Of a DNA stretch of 64,000 nucleotides, positions 18,789-27,926 are shown one piece after another. Made by a program: the position numbers and the translations under genes. The notes below the pieces were generated by a model that had not been told where the DNA came from, searched no databases, and saw nothing but the letters and a program-made list of their open reading frames with translations. This stretch comes from Chitinophagales bacterium (lineage in GTDB: Bacteria; Bacteroidota; Bacteroidia; Chitinophagales; JADIYW01), in NCBI GenBank assembly GCA_019694955.1, contig JAIBAX010000012.1, positions 1 to 64,000 of the forward strand, read 5' to 3'. Each line of letters begins with the position of its first letter. Position 1 is the stretch's first letter.

Positions 18789-18892
18789 CCTGTCGGGAGT
18801 GCGACATGCCTTTCAGAACATGTCGAACAGCAACTATATTTTTAAGGCAAAATTAATAGAACAAAGGTTTACTTACTACAACTAAAAACTTT

Positions 18893-20764
18893 CTATTCAC
18901 TCTTAACAATAATCGGTATCTCAATATTTATTTCCTTGGTAAAGGCATTTGGGGAACTCTCCATGATATCTCCCTGCAAAACGTCAATAATGGTTTTTAC
19001 AGCAGAAAAATCAGGATGTGATAAGGTATAACTGGCTCCTTGTGTGTTGAGTTTAATGATGGCTTTTTCCGTAGCATAGAAAACAATCAACCGCAACTCC
19101 AAGAAGTCGATTTCCCTGCTCCAAACCTCCGTCAGCAAACCTTTAGAAATGCGGTATATGGTACTCTCGGAAATGCTGTTTAACGAATCAGGACGTATGT
19201 TTTGTCGGAAGATGTGCTTAATTTTCTTCTTTTGTGACAATTGCTCCAAATAGTCCCTGATCGTTATTTCCAAACCATATCTTTCCAAAGATTTTTCCCT
19301 CAGGTTATGCGACAGATTGCGCACTTCGGTGCACTGGTTATCGATTTTCTTTAGGATAGGTCCTAATTTTCTAATCAGCTCTAAATCTTCTGTTTCTGAC
19401 ATCATCAGGCTAAACTTCATTTTTAATGCCGCCAATGATATCCCGATGCCATCATGTAGTTCTTCGGCAATGCGCCAGCGCTCCTTCTCTCCTCCTTCCA
19501 TCAGGTTGAAACCATATTTTTTGTTGAGCGTACTAAGCACTGCCTTGTTTCGCTTACTTGCTTTCAATAGCGCCTTCGAACGATACAGCACCAAAAAAAG
19601 GATTAACATGGCAACCACCCATCCACTGGCATACATGGCTGTAAGGTATACTTTACTCGCCGGAGAAACCTGATTTAGAAAAAATGGATTGGTGATGATA
19701 AGGCTCATAATCAGATAAAATGCCATCGACATGAAAAACAAGGCCTTTTCCTTGATTTTTAAAATAATGACGACTAAAAAGCAAACCACTACAAATGTAT
19801 GTACCAACAGATAGACATGTTGCGAAAAAAGAAATATCCGCTGCCCACCCAATGGCATCCATTGATAAAACAGGTTCAAAAATATAAATGTTATTGACGT
19901 ACCATACAGCAATCTCCAAGCCCAAATCCATTTTCCAACTTTCATCCTGAATCGCACAAATTGACTTAAGAAATAAATAGTAGAAATTAGAAACAGCTGC
20001 AAGCATATAGCTGTTACAATCACTTGCGTATCCGGCTTTTCCATCCAAAAAAACTCAAGCCCAATACCTTCATATAAAAAATAATAAAATGTCCCTATGA
20101 ACACATGGATGGCGTATACCATATAATTCCAAATTTTCATAATAACGGAAAGGTATATGGCGATTGAAAAGAATGAAATGACTACTCCTATCAATATTCC
20201 TTTGCTCAGTTCAAGTATTCGCGACTGATGATATTTTTTCTTGGCATCCCAAATGGTTACGGGAAAATTGAGGAGGTTTGCCTGCGGAAATATCTTAAAG
20301 TAATAGGTATATGTTTTTCCCGAAGGTATGGACAACTCGAACAAAAAATTCCTGTCGTAGAGTTGACGGCTGATAAAGCCCCTACCATTTCCGGTATAGT
20401 ACTCCCCCACCAATCGTTTGTTTTCGAAGGTTAAGAAATCCAAACTATCAATTTGGAAATTAGTGACTTCCAGTACCAGTTTCCGGCTATTCTGACCGGG
20501 ATTATTAATAGAAAACTTATACCAATAACACTGATTGGGCCAAACAAATCCCAATGGTGTATTTCTGGCGGCTTGCCACGGTATTTTCGCATCATGAATA
20601 CGGTCAATCGTTACACTACAAGAACTGTCCGTAAACAACTCCACCTCATTTTGTAAGTACAGCGAAGTGAAATGCCTATTCAAAACAATCGTTTTAGACC
20701 ATGCAGTTGCTGACCACCCCAAATGGAGTAATAAAAAGAGTCCGAAATAAAACACCCGCCTCAT
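18893..20764 (-). CDS. 7TM-DISM sensor with intact HisKA_3 phosphoacceptor but degenerate ATPase domain
   Basis: A 623-aa sensor. Residues 1-23 are a signal peptide; about 30-185 form a beta-rich periplasmic 7TMR-DISM extracellular domain; seven membrane helices span about 188-395. The cytoplasmic part has a classical HisKA_3 dimerisation box, EKERWRIAEELHDGIG, with phosphoacceptor His437 (codon 19454-19456), followed by the usual NLSHNLREKSLERYGLE region. The ATP-binding domain is not functional by motif: where kinases show RI.QE..TN..KHA it has YRISKGLLTEVWSREI, and there is no DxGxG or GxGL box; only the final strands (DVLQGDIMESS, INIEIPI) are left. It overlaps by 4 nt the upstream gene, a second 7TM-DISM protein with the opposite defect. 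I infer that it is phosphorylated in trans by that partner. No response regulator is adjacent. Confidence 0.88.
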   Translation of the reverse strand: MRRVFYFGLFLLLHLGWSATAWSKTIVLNRHFTSLYLQNEVELFTDSSCSVTIDRIHDAKIPWQAARNTPLGFVWPNQCYWYKFSINNPGQNSRKLVLEVTNFQIDSLDFLTFENKRLVGEYYTGNGRGFISRQLYDRNFLFELSIPSGKTYTYYFKIFPQANLLNFPVTIWDAKKKYHQSRILELSKGILIGVVISFFSIAIYLSVIMKIWNYMVYAIHVFIGTFYYFLYEGIGLEFFWMEKPDTQVIVTAICLQLFLISTIYFLSQFVRFRMKVGKWIWAWRLLYGTSITFIFLNLFYQWMPLGGQRIFLFSQHVYLLVHTFVVVCFLVVIILKIKEKALFFMSMAFYLIMSLIITNPFFLNQVSPASKVYLTAMYASGWVVAMLILFLVLYRSKALLKASKRNKAVLSTLNKKYGFNLMEGGEKERWRIAEELHDGIGISLAALKMKFSLMMSETEDLELIRKLGPILKKIDNQCTEVRNLSHNLREKSLERYGLEITIRDYLEQLSQKKKIKHIFRQNIRPDSLNSISESTIYRISKGLLTEVWSREIDFLELRLIVFYATEKAIIKLNTQGASYTLSHPDFSAVKTIIDVLQGDIMESSPNAFTKEINIEIPIIVKSE

Positions 20765-22728
20765 ACCTTGTCGTTCGTTTGTAAAGGAATCGTCATTTCT
20801 ACTACTGTGCCGAGAGAGGTGCCGGAAATTTTAAAGATACCGCTCAATCCTTTTACCCTGGATTCCATATTAGACAAGCCAATACCCTTTCCCTTGAAGG
20901 CTTTTACTGAATCAAATCCCTTTCCATTGTCTGCAACACGCATGTATAATTGTTTAGGCTGTATCTCTACATCCACTTCTACCTTGTCTGCTTGTGCATG
21001 CTTTAAAATATTGGTTGCCAGCTCTTGCGCAATTCGGTATACATTTGACTTCTGCAAATTGGTCAGTGTAGCAAAGGGATGAATATTTTCATGGTAGTGA
21101 AAATCTAATTGTGCCGTTTCGGCCATTCGCTCAAAAACATTCTTCACCGCTGAATGGATAGCCATCTGTTCAACTTCCATCGGGAGAACATCCGAAGACA
21201 AGTTTTCCAGATCTTTTAATATTTGATCTATCTCGGATAACCCACTTTGCAATTCCATTTTGGTTAATGTATCGTTTGTCGCCATAAAAGCATCGTTTGT
21301 TATCTTCTTGAGTTCCAATAAATCCTCCTTAATGCGATGGTCCATTTCTGATTTCAATAATTTCCGTTCCTTCTCTTGTCCGTCTATCATCGCATTGATA
21401 GACGTTCGCTGGAGGACGGTCAGTCTTTTATTAGACATATTGTATTCCAAATTCACCTTCTTGAAATAATTAGCCAAAAAAATGGAAACGATGATTACTT
21501 GGGAATAATCAATAAAGAAGAAAATATTGGGTAAAAACACATGTGTTCTTACAATATTAAGGTCGTACAAGTTCGCACCCGGAAAAAGTACTTTATATAC
21601 TTTTGCATTCAGAAATAAAAATAGTACACATTTCACCACATGTAAAAATGGTCCAATAAATGCCCAAAGCACGTCTTTGCGCTTCAATTTAATCCATGTA
21701 AATAAAATCAGGATTAGAAATACGATGCCATACAACACATAAATGAGGTTGAGGATATAAAAAGTAATCCTAAAAGGCAGGCGAATGAATGACGGTTGAA
21801 AGCTTAGGATATTATTCGTCAGGAAGATGATGACTAAAAAGACATTCACCATATTAAATACCCTGTTAAACCTCGGATAATGTATGGTAGTGGTATAGTA
21901 TTTCTTGAGGAAAATATTGGTGATGAACATAAATAAAAAAGCCACCAGTGTTGGCATCAGCTTCTGAATAAAGGGATAATCCGGCCAAAACATTTGAAAC
22001 CCGATGCCAGTTTCAGAGATATAATACAAGAATATTACGAGATTAATGCCCAGATAGTACAGAAATATCCTATTCTTATAAAACTGATACAGGCAAATGA
22101 TGAACAGCAGAAATAAAAAGAATATGCCTGTAAACATCCCTAAGTATAAAAAGTCATTCTTGGCTCTTTTATAGAAAAAAGACTCCGAAGAAAGATATGC
22201 TGTGAGTAGAACCGGCTCCTGCTGTGCCATGATATGTATCCAAAGTGCACAATCACTGCGCGCAGGAACCATTAGCGGAAAGGAAAAATTTCGTGCCGAA
22301 AAGCTGGTCTGTGGATAAGAATAGTTATCACCTACCGGATTAAAGTTGAATGTATCTTCAGGGGTAGTAAAGTAAACATGCACCTCATCTGTATTCGGGT
22401 TTCCTAAGGTTAAGAAATATTTGAATGGTTGGTTTTCCATGTTTTTTACCGGAACATATAACCAATAATTATAGGGATCGAAGCCTATGAGTATTTCCTT
22501 CATTGGAAAATGTGTCTTAAACTTCGCCGTTTTTAGTTGTTCAATTGCTTCAAAGTCAACACTATTTGACTCATCACGCCAATAATATAAATCTTGCCCG
22601 ATGCGCTTATCCTTCCAATTCCTATCTAATTTCAATGTGTCTAAAGCCTGCACCAACGGTGTTTGGCTGATGAAGACAACTATCAAAAATAGTTTTATAC
22701 TTCGGATATGTAGGAACATGGGCTTCAA
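20761..22728 (-). CDS. 7TM-DISM sensor with intact HATPase domain but D-H swap at the phosphoacceptor
   Basis: A 655-aa protein of the same build as its neighbour: signal peptide (1-28), 7TMR-DISM periplasmic domain, seven membrane helices (about 190-415), then a cytoplasmic module. Its ATP-binding domain is complete: N box RIAQELATNILKHAQAD, G1 box ADNGKGF, G2 box GKGIGLSNMESRV and a closing GTVVEMTIPL. The dimerisation helix reads EKERKLLKSEMDHRIKEDLL; aligned to the family ER.RIA.ELHD, the phosphoacceptor His is Asp463 and the following Asp is His464 (codons 21337-21342, GAC CAT confirmed on the sequence). Either His464 serves as a shifted acceptor or the protein phosphorylates its operon partner in trans. 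It follows the MmcQ/YjbR gene by 2 nt. Confidence 0.88.
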   Translation of the reverse strand: MKPMFLHIRSIKLFLIVVFISQTPLVQALDTLKLDRNWKDKRIGQDLYYWRDESNSVDFEAIEQLKTAKFKTHFPMKEILIGFDPYNYWLYVPVKNMENQPFKYFLTLGNPNTDEVHVYFTTPEDTFNFNPVGDNYSYPQTSFSARNFSFPLMVPARSDCALWIHIMAQQEPVLLTAYLSSESFFYKRAKNDFLYLGMFTGIFFLFLLFIICLYQFYKNRIFLYYLGINLVIFLYYISETGIGFQMFWPDYPFIQKLMPTLVAFLFMFITNIFLKKYYTTTIHYPRFNRVFNMVNVFLVIIFLTNNILSFQPSFIRLPFRITFYILNLIYVLYGIVFLILILFTWIKLKRKDVLWAFIGPFLHVVKCVLFLFLNAKVYKVLFPGANLYDLNIVRTHVFLPNIFFFIDYSQVIIVSIFLANYFKKVNLEYNMSNKRLTVLQRTSINAMIDGQEKERKLLKSEMDHRIKEDLLELKKITNDAFMATNDTLTKMELQSGLSEIDQILKDLENLSSDVLPMEVEQMAIHSAVKNVFERMAETAQLDFHYHENIHPFATLTNLQKSNVYRIAQELATNILKHAQADKVEVDVEIQPKQLYMRVADNGKGFDSVKAFKGKGIGLSNMESRVKGLSGIFKISGTSLGTVVEMTIPLQTNDKV

Positions 22729-22730
22729 GA

Positions 22731-23072
22731 TTAGAACCTTAATGCTTTAGGCAGCCCTTCTACCACTAACTTAAAAGAAATATCTACGAAGGTCAATATT
22801 TGGCTATCGTCCAATGTTCCATCGCAGATGATGGTGTTCCAGTGTTTTTTTGCCATATGATAACCCGGTTGTATGGCTGCATAATTTTCCCTGAGGGCAA
22901 TATTCTCATCCGGAAGGTTTTTGCAATTAAATTGCAACACATCTGTATCCAAAGGCAACAAAAGAAACATTTTCCCTTTCACCTTATACACGATAACATC
23001 CGGCCCGAAGGGAAATTCTTCTGTTACAAAAGGTTTTCTGATACAATATTCACGCAATTCCTCTATATTCAT
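22731..23072 (-). CDS. MmcQ/YjbR family protein
   Basis: A 113-aa protein of the CyaY-like-fold MmcQ/YjbR family. Recognisable features are the opening helix MNIEELREYCIRKP, EEFPFGPDVIVYKVKGKMFLLL, and the late motif AIQPGYHMAKKHWNTI (the Y.M.K.HW core). Members are often called DNA-binding, with little direct evidence. It is the first gene of the minus-strand operon with the two 7TM-DISM sensors (2-nt gap) and diverges from aceK with 48 bp between starts, so the promoter of both must lie in that short interval; a near-consensus -7 (TATTTTTA) sits immediately upstream of its ATG. Confidence 0.9.
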   Translation of the reverse strand: MNIEELREYCIRKPFVTEEFPFGPDVIVYKVKGKMFLLLPLDTDVLQFNCKNLPDENIALRENYAAIQPGYHMAKKHWNTIICDGTLDDSQILTFVDISFKLVVEGLPKALRF

Positions 23073-23120
23073 ACCCTAAAAATAAGTGTAATTTCAAATA
23101 TTCAGATAATATAATTTAAA

Positions 23121-24881
23121 ATGAATACCAACAACCTTACCAATCATACCAATACACCGCTGCCGGCATTAGTTGCAGCAGAGATTTGTCGCATTTATGA
23201 TGCCCTTTTGGCAGAATTCATGGAACTTACGTCCTATGGAAAACCTTATTTTGAGCAAAGAAAATTTGCAGAGCTCTTTCAAAAACAACAACAAAGATAT
23301 CGGCTTTATGGCGTTGCAGTAAAAAACTGTATTGCAGCCATTCAGCAAATTTTAGGCGCCGATATACAAAATGAAGCCATATGGGTACTCATTAAAGAAG
23401 CTTATTGCGAAATTATCAAGGAAAGGACATATAAACTGAATAGTGAAACATTTTTCAATTCAATCACCCGAAAGGTGTTTTTTGATAAAAGCTTTAACCC
23501 GGATTATGAATACTTTGATACCGATGATTATAAACCTGTTAAAGTACTTGAAGAAAAAGTATATAAAGAATTTATTATAAATCAGTTATCAGAAGATATA
23601 TTAATTAAAATTTTGCAATCCTTTGATTTTAATATTGATTTTGAAGATATTAAAAGAGATGCAAAACGAATTTTCGATGAAATTGCGCCAACCATCATTT
23701 TTCAAAAGTCGACCTTGTTTCTAGAGCGCATTGAATTTTTGAAGACGGTATTTTACAGGAATCGAGGTGCATACTTAGTGGGAAGGCTCATCTACAGAAA
23801 CTGGACTTTGCCCATCGTAATTGCCGTATTAAATGAAGAAAATGGCCTTTTTGTTGATGCCTGTATCTATAACCAAAGCGATATCAGTATTATTTTCAGC
23901 TTCACACGTGCTTCATTCTTTGCCTATACCAATCAACCTGCACAACTCATCGATTATTTAAAAGCGCTTCTCCCCTACAAAGCTGTCGGTGAATTGTACG
24001 ATTCAATTGGGTTTTACAGACACGGCAAAACGATTTTATACCGTGATTTGATGAACTACATCAATAACCATGAAGATCAATTCATTATTGCTCCGGGTAT
24101 CAAAGGGATGGTGATGTGTGTTTTTACATTAAAATATTACAATTTTGTCTTTAAAATCATCAAAGATAAATTTGACAACCCAAAAACCATCACTAGGGCG
24201 CAAGTAATCAAGAAATATGAAGAAGTAGAAATCAACGACCGTGTTGGGCGTATGGCTTTTGCACATCTTTTTGAGCACCTGGAGTTCCCCAGAAGACTCT
24301 TCTCGGAAGAACTCATTGAAGAATTAAAACTTGTTGCGAAGGAAACCGTAGAATTCAAAGACGATAAAGTCATTGTAAAACACGTCTATTTAGAACGAAA
24401 AATGGAGCCTTTGAATTTGTACATCGAAAAAGCCAACCCTGTAGACATCTGTCGGGTGATTGTAGACTATGGTTTTTGTGTGAAAGAACTGGCTGCCGCC
24501 AACATATTCCCCGGCGACTTGCTTATGAAAAATTTCGGTGTTACGAGGCATGGACGTGTAATTTTCTATGACTATGATGAAATTAGCCAGATTACAGAAT
24601 GTAATTTCCGCCGATTACCACAACCGGATGAGGATGGATACATGCCGGAAATTTCTGTCAATCCAAACGATATCTTTCCGGAAGAGTTTCGCAATTTTAT
24701 GGCACCGGACGGCCCAATCGGTTCCATATTCTTTGCTGAACACGATGAGATATTCGACCCGAAATATTGGCGTGATATTCAGAAAAGAATTGAAAAAGGC
24801 GAATACCTCAGCTTTTATGCCTATGACCAGTACAAACGATTCAAACAAATAGAAAGAATCAATCCGCTAAATCCTAGATAA
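23121..24881 (+). CDS. aceK: Isocitrate dehydrogenase kinase/phosphatase
   Basis: AceK reversibly phosphorylates isocitrate dehydrogenase, switching carbon from the TCA cycle to the glyoxylate shunt. The 586-aa product has the N-terminal regulatory half (LVAAEICRIYDALLAEFMEL) and the kinase-like C-terminal half with strongly family-specific strings: APGIKGMVMCVFTL around the ATP-binding loop, FKIIKDKF with the catalytic lysine region, NDRVGRMA, NIFPGDLLMKNFGVTRHG and VIFYDYDEI containing the acidic metal ligands. Length is normal for the family (about 570-600). It is not next to aceA or aceB, unlike the enterobacterial aceBAK operon. It converges on the ABC ATPase gene and ends in a bidirectional hairpin. 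Confidence 0.95.
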   Translation: MNTNNLTNHTNTPLPALVAAEICRIYDALLAEFMELTSYGKPYFEQRKFAELFQKQQQRYRLYGVAVKNCIAAIQQILGADIQNEAIWVLIKEAYCEIIKERTYKLNSETFFNSITRKVFFDKSFNPDYEYFDTDDYKPVKVLEEKVYKEFIINQLSEDILIKILQSFDFNIDFEDIKRDAKRIFDEIAPTIIFQKSTLFLERIEFLKTVFYRNRGAYLVGRLIYRNWTLPIVIAVLNEENGLFVDACIYNQSDISIIFSFTRASFFAYTNQPAQLIDYLKALLPYKAVGELYDSIGFYRHGKTILYRDLMNYINNHEDQFIIAPGIKGMVMCVFTLKYYNFVFKIIKDKFDNPKTITRAQVIKKYEEVEINDRVGRMAFAHLFEHLEFPRRLFSEELIEELKLVAKETVEFKDDKVIVKHVYLERKMEPLNLYIEKANPVDICRVIVDYGFCVKELAAANIFPGDLLMKNFGVTRHGRVIFYDYDEISQITECNFRRLPQPDEDGYMPEISVNPNDIFPEEFRNFMAPDGPIGSIFFAEHDEIFDPKYWRDIQKRIEKGEYLSFYAYDQYKRFKQIERINPLNPR

Positions 24882-24905
24882 TAGTGGATTAAACGCATTG
24901 ATTCT
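24855..24905. terminator. Nested hairpin between convergent aceK and ABC ATPase genes
   Basis: Outer arms AGAATCAAT (24855-24863) and ATTGATTCT (24897-24905); inner arms AATCCGCTA (24861-24869) and TAGTGGATT (24882-24890), the latter with one G-T pair. It spans the convergent stop codons and probably ends both transcripts, although the T-runs are weak. Confidence 0.5.
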
Positions 24906-25584
24906 ATTGTCTAATTATTCTACCATCTTCCATTTCAATGACACGACTGCATTTGCCTGAGAAATCCAAGTCATGCGTTACAATGAGCAACGTTTGGTTG
25001 AACTCTTCTTTCAGTTGACTAAATATCTCAAAGACAATTTCGCTATTCCTCTTGTCGAGGTTTCCTGTAGGCTCATCACCCATGATAATCAATGGTTGGT
25101 TGATGAGTGCACGTGCGATGGCAACGCGTTGCTTTTCTCCTCCGGAAATTTGCCCCGCCATTTTATGTGATAAATGGTCGATACCAAGTTTCTTCAACTG
25201 CTCCATTGCATGTTCTTCAACTTCTTTTGCGGAAAACTTACCGAGTTTTAATCCGGGCAACATAACATTCTTCAGGACATTGAACTCGTTTAACAAGTAG
25301 TGAAATTGAAAAACAAACCCAATTTTCTCATTTCTTACACGTGCCAGTTCCACCTCCTTCCTACCATTCATCAACTGATTATCAATCAGCAGATCTCCAT
25401 CATAAATGGTATCCATCGTAGAAAGAATATATAGCAAGGTGGATTTCCCACACCCCGATTTGCCGATGACAGAAACAAACTCGCCTTTATCGATTTTAAA
25501 ACTGATATCCTTCAATACCTGTACTTTAACAGGATCGTCAAAACTCTTTTGGATATTTCTGGCTTCTAAAATAGTATCGTTCAT
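24904..25584 (-). CDS. ABC transporter ATPase, LolD/MacB type
   Basis: A 226-aa ATPase with Walker A GKSGCGKST, Q-loop FQFHYLLNEFNVLKN, signature SGGEKQR, Walker B LIIMGDEPTGNLD and H-loop VTHD. The sequence around the Q-loop and signature is typical of the LolD/MacB/FtsE cluster that powers mechanotransmission by FtsX-type permeases rather than classical transport. It is the last of a three-gene minus-strand operon (adaptor, permease, ATPase; 3-nt gap to the permease). The substrate could be a lipoprotein, a peptide or another envelope molecule; the presence of an HlyD/MacA-like adaptor favours MacAB-like export. Confidence 0.92.
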   Translation of the reverse strand: MNDTILEARNIQKSFDDPVKVQVLKDISFKIDKGEFVSVIGKSGCGKSTLLYILSTMDTIYDGDLLIDNQLMNGRKEVELARVRNEKIGFVFQFHYLLNEFNVLKNVMLPGLKLGKFSAKEVEEHAMEQLKKLGIDHLSHKMAGQISGGEKQRVAIARALINQPLIIMGDEPTGNLDKRNSEIVFEIFSQLKEEFNQTLLIVTHDLDFSGKCSRVIEMEDGRIIRQ

Positions 25585-25587
25585 AGG

Positions 25588-26847
25588 CTACTTCCCTCTT
25601 AATATTACCACCGGATCAACCATGCTGGCTTTTCTAGCAGGCAAATATCCGGCAAGAAAGGTGGTGATGAATGAAAATATGGCGCCAATCCCATAAAAAA
25701 CAGGATTATACCTAATGGGAAAGGTTTTTATAGTGGGTAAGGACGCTGTGTTAAATGGGATTTGATCGATGCCCAAGGACAAAAGAAAACCAAAAAACAA
25801 CCCCAACATACCACCTACTACGCCTATGCTTAATGCAATAAACATAAATACTCTTTGAACGTCCTTCCCTGCAAATCCCGTTGCCTTTAAAATCGCAATC
25901 GACTCCATTTTCTCATAAATCATCATATTTAAAATATTATAAATACCAAACCCTGATACGATGAGCAAGGTAACACCAACGGCATATGAAATGATGGTAC
26001 GAACGGAACTTCCTGTTTCAAACTGAGCATTGGCGGTTTTAATATCCTCTGCATCCACGCCAAATCTCTGTTCATATTCTATCGCCTTTGCCGGAGCCAG
26101 ATTGATATCATGTAGTTTTATTTGGATATCTGTAATATAACTATTGCTTTTTCCTAATAATTTTTGAGCAGTAGTAATAGATGCAAAACTCTGTACTTTA
26201 TCATAGTCCAATAAACCGGATTGGAAATATCCAACGACTTTTAATGGAAACCGCTCTCCCTCGGAAGTGGTTACTTGAACGACATCCCCAATTTCTGCAA
26301 GTAATGTCTGCGCCAATCCCTTGCCAAGAATGATGCTATTGCTGACATTTTTAAGATCCGTGGGGTGCCCGTCTGTTACATAATCATTGAAAAAGAAGAG
26401 CTTTCCTTCTGCTTCGACATCAATTCCGTTAATAGATCCGGTAATTTCTATGGCGCCATCATTAAAAAAAACAGGAGCAGTAATTCTCGGTGCAATGCCA
26501 CGTACATTGGGGTCGTGGAGCAAACTTTTCATTATCGAGGCATTATCGTAAATCTCTTTTCTTTTATTGCTCGATTTTACTGAACGGATGAAATTATGCG
26601 CATTCTTATAAGCCTCAGAAAGGTTGAGTGGTTGCTCCGGATTGGGTTTTATTTCATTATATAACCTAACGTGCGCTGTCCTGTTCAAGATTAACCCATC
26701 CAATAAGTCATTCAAACCAGACATAAAACTCAACAGTGTAACAAACATCATGATACTAAATGTTACGCCAATAGCAGCAACAGCCGTTTGTTTTAGCCTA
26801 GCAAACAATAGCGATCCTGCTATACTGATGATGAGCCGAATATTCAT
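25588..26847 (-). CDS. FtsX/LolCE-type ABC permease
   Basis: A 419-aa permease with one membrane helix near the N-terminus (about 15-45, TAVAAIGVTFSIMMFVTLLS), a large periplasmic domain (about 50-275) and three C-terminal helices in the FtsX domain (about 285-405), ending in YLPARKASMVDPVVILRG, the usual closing motif. The topology is that of LolC/LolE/MacB permeases. It overlaps the adaptor gene by 4 nt (26844-26847) and is followed by the ATPase, so adaptor, permease and ATPase are made together. Confidence 0.92.
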   Translation of the reverse strand: MNIRLIISIAGSLLFARLKQTAVAAIGVTFSIMMFVTLLSFMSGLNDLLDGLILNRTAHVRLYNEIKPNPEQPLNLSEAYKNAHNFIRSVKSSNKRKEIYDNASIMKSLLHDPNVRGIAPRITAPVFFNDGAIEITGSINGIDVEAEGKLFFFNDYVTDGHPTDLKNVSNSIILGKGLAQTLLAEIGDVVQVTTSEGERFPLKVVGYFQSGLLDYDKVQSFASITTAQKLLGKSNSYITDIQIKLHDINLAPAKAIEYEQRFGVDAEDIKTANAQFETGSSVRTIISYAVGVTLLIVSGFGIYNILNMMIYEKMESIAILKATGFAGKDVQRVFMFIALSIGVVGGMLGLFFGFLLSLGIDQIPFNTASLPTIKTFPIRYNPVFYGIGAIFSFITTFLAGYLPARKASMVDPVVILRGK

Positions 26848-27926
26848 TTGGGGAGGAATATTTTAGTATCAGCAGACAACCCACTGATGATTTCCACTTT
26901 ATCATAATCTTTCAGTCCGGTGGCAACCTTTACCTTCTTATCATCTGCTATTATCACATATTCATTGTCTACCAAATAATTTCTGGGAATGGTGAGCGCA
27001 TCTTCTTTCTTGTGAATGACAATATTTGCCTCTACGGTGAGGTTAGGATATAACACTTTTGGCTGCTTTGTAAATACCGCCTCCACTTTAAATGACCTAG
27101 AGCGTTCATTCATGATGGAATTGATTTTCACCACTTCTGCTTCAAATAAACTTCCCTTATAACTATCCATAGTAATAAATATCTTCTGACCTAAGGCAAT
27201 ACTGGTGATATCATATTCATCTACTTGTAGTTCGATAATGAATCCTGAGGGGTCTCCCATGATGGCAACAGGTGTTTGTAAGGTGACCATTTCTCCTTCC
27301 TTCTTTAGAATACTATACACCACACCGGGCTTCTCGCTCTTTAGAATATAGTCCTTTTGTTGCTGTCGGGAAAGGTTTACATTGTTTTGAGCTTGTTTTG
27401 CACTGTAAGACAATTGTTTCTTTACATCTTGATATCGATACTCAGCCGTTCTTAGCGCTGCCACAGAATTATCATAAGCGAGCGTCCGTTGTTCCAACTC
27501 CAATTGTGAACCAATCTGTTGTGCCCATAATCTTCTTTGTCGCTCCAACAATACAGAATCATTTTCTAACTTGATGCGGGCAAGTTCAATGGCAGTTTTC
27601 AACTCCAAGAGCTTTTCTCCTCTGAGGTTCTCCAAAGCCTGTTCCTGTGCTAAAACTGCATTGTCAACATTATATTGGATGGCTTCATTTAGCACCTTCA
27701 GTAGGGGTTCTCCCTTTTTAACCGTTGCTCCTTCGCTTACATAAATTTCCCGAATAATGCCACTTGAAGTAGGAAATACCTGAAATTGATTATTGGTTTT
27801 TACAATACCGGAAGCATAAACGGCTTCTGTAATATCCTCTTTCTTAGGAAGTATGCCTACTTCCTGCTTTTTACAGCTAAAGATTGCGCCCAAAAAGGAA
27901 ATTATAAGTAAAAATTGTCGTATCAT
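26844..27926 (-). CDS. HlyD/MacA-like periplasmic adaptor, putative lipoprotein
   Basis: A 360-aa membrane-fusion protein. The N-terminus MIRQFLLIISFLGAIFSCKK has a lipobox with Cys18, then a biotinyl-lipoyl-like half motif (VFPTSSGIIREIYVSEGATVKKGEPLLKV), a coiled-coil hairpin (about 75-180, with long runs of E, L, Q, R), and the second lipoyl half (ILKSEKPGVVYSILKKEGEMVTLQTPVAI). It links an inner-membrane permease to an outer-membrane channel; the channel gene (TolC-like) is not in the window. It is the first gene of the operon, and the AT-rich gap to sdaA carries the divergent promoters. Confidence 0.9.
   Translation of the reverse strand: MIRQFLLIISFLGAIFSCKKQEVGILPKKEDITEAVYASGIVKTNNQFQVFPTSSGIIREIYVSEGATVKKGEPLLKVLNEAIQYNVDNAVLAQEQALENLRGEKLLELKTAIELARIKLENDSVLLERQRRLWAQQIGSQLELEQRTLAYDNSVAALRTAEYRYQDVKKQLSYSAKQAQNNVNLSRQQQKDYILKSEKPGVVYSILKKEGEMVTLQTPVAIMGDPSGFIIELQVDEYDITSIALGQKIFITMDSYKGSLFEAEVVKINSIMNERSRSFKVEAVFTKQPKVLYPNLTVEANIVIHKKEDALTIPRNYLVDNEYVIIADDKKVKVATGLKDYDKVEIISGLSADTKIFLPK

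Noticed and set aside
18619-18885. 88-aa open frame after the CRISPR array
   Set aside because: It runs through the truncated repeat and REP-like hairpins, has no plausible start context, and its composition follows the palindromes. Treated as non-coding.
23121-24881. aceK as part of a glyoxylate operon
   Set aside because: Both flanks were read for aceA and aceB; the neighbours are MmcQ/YjbR and an ABC ATPase.
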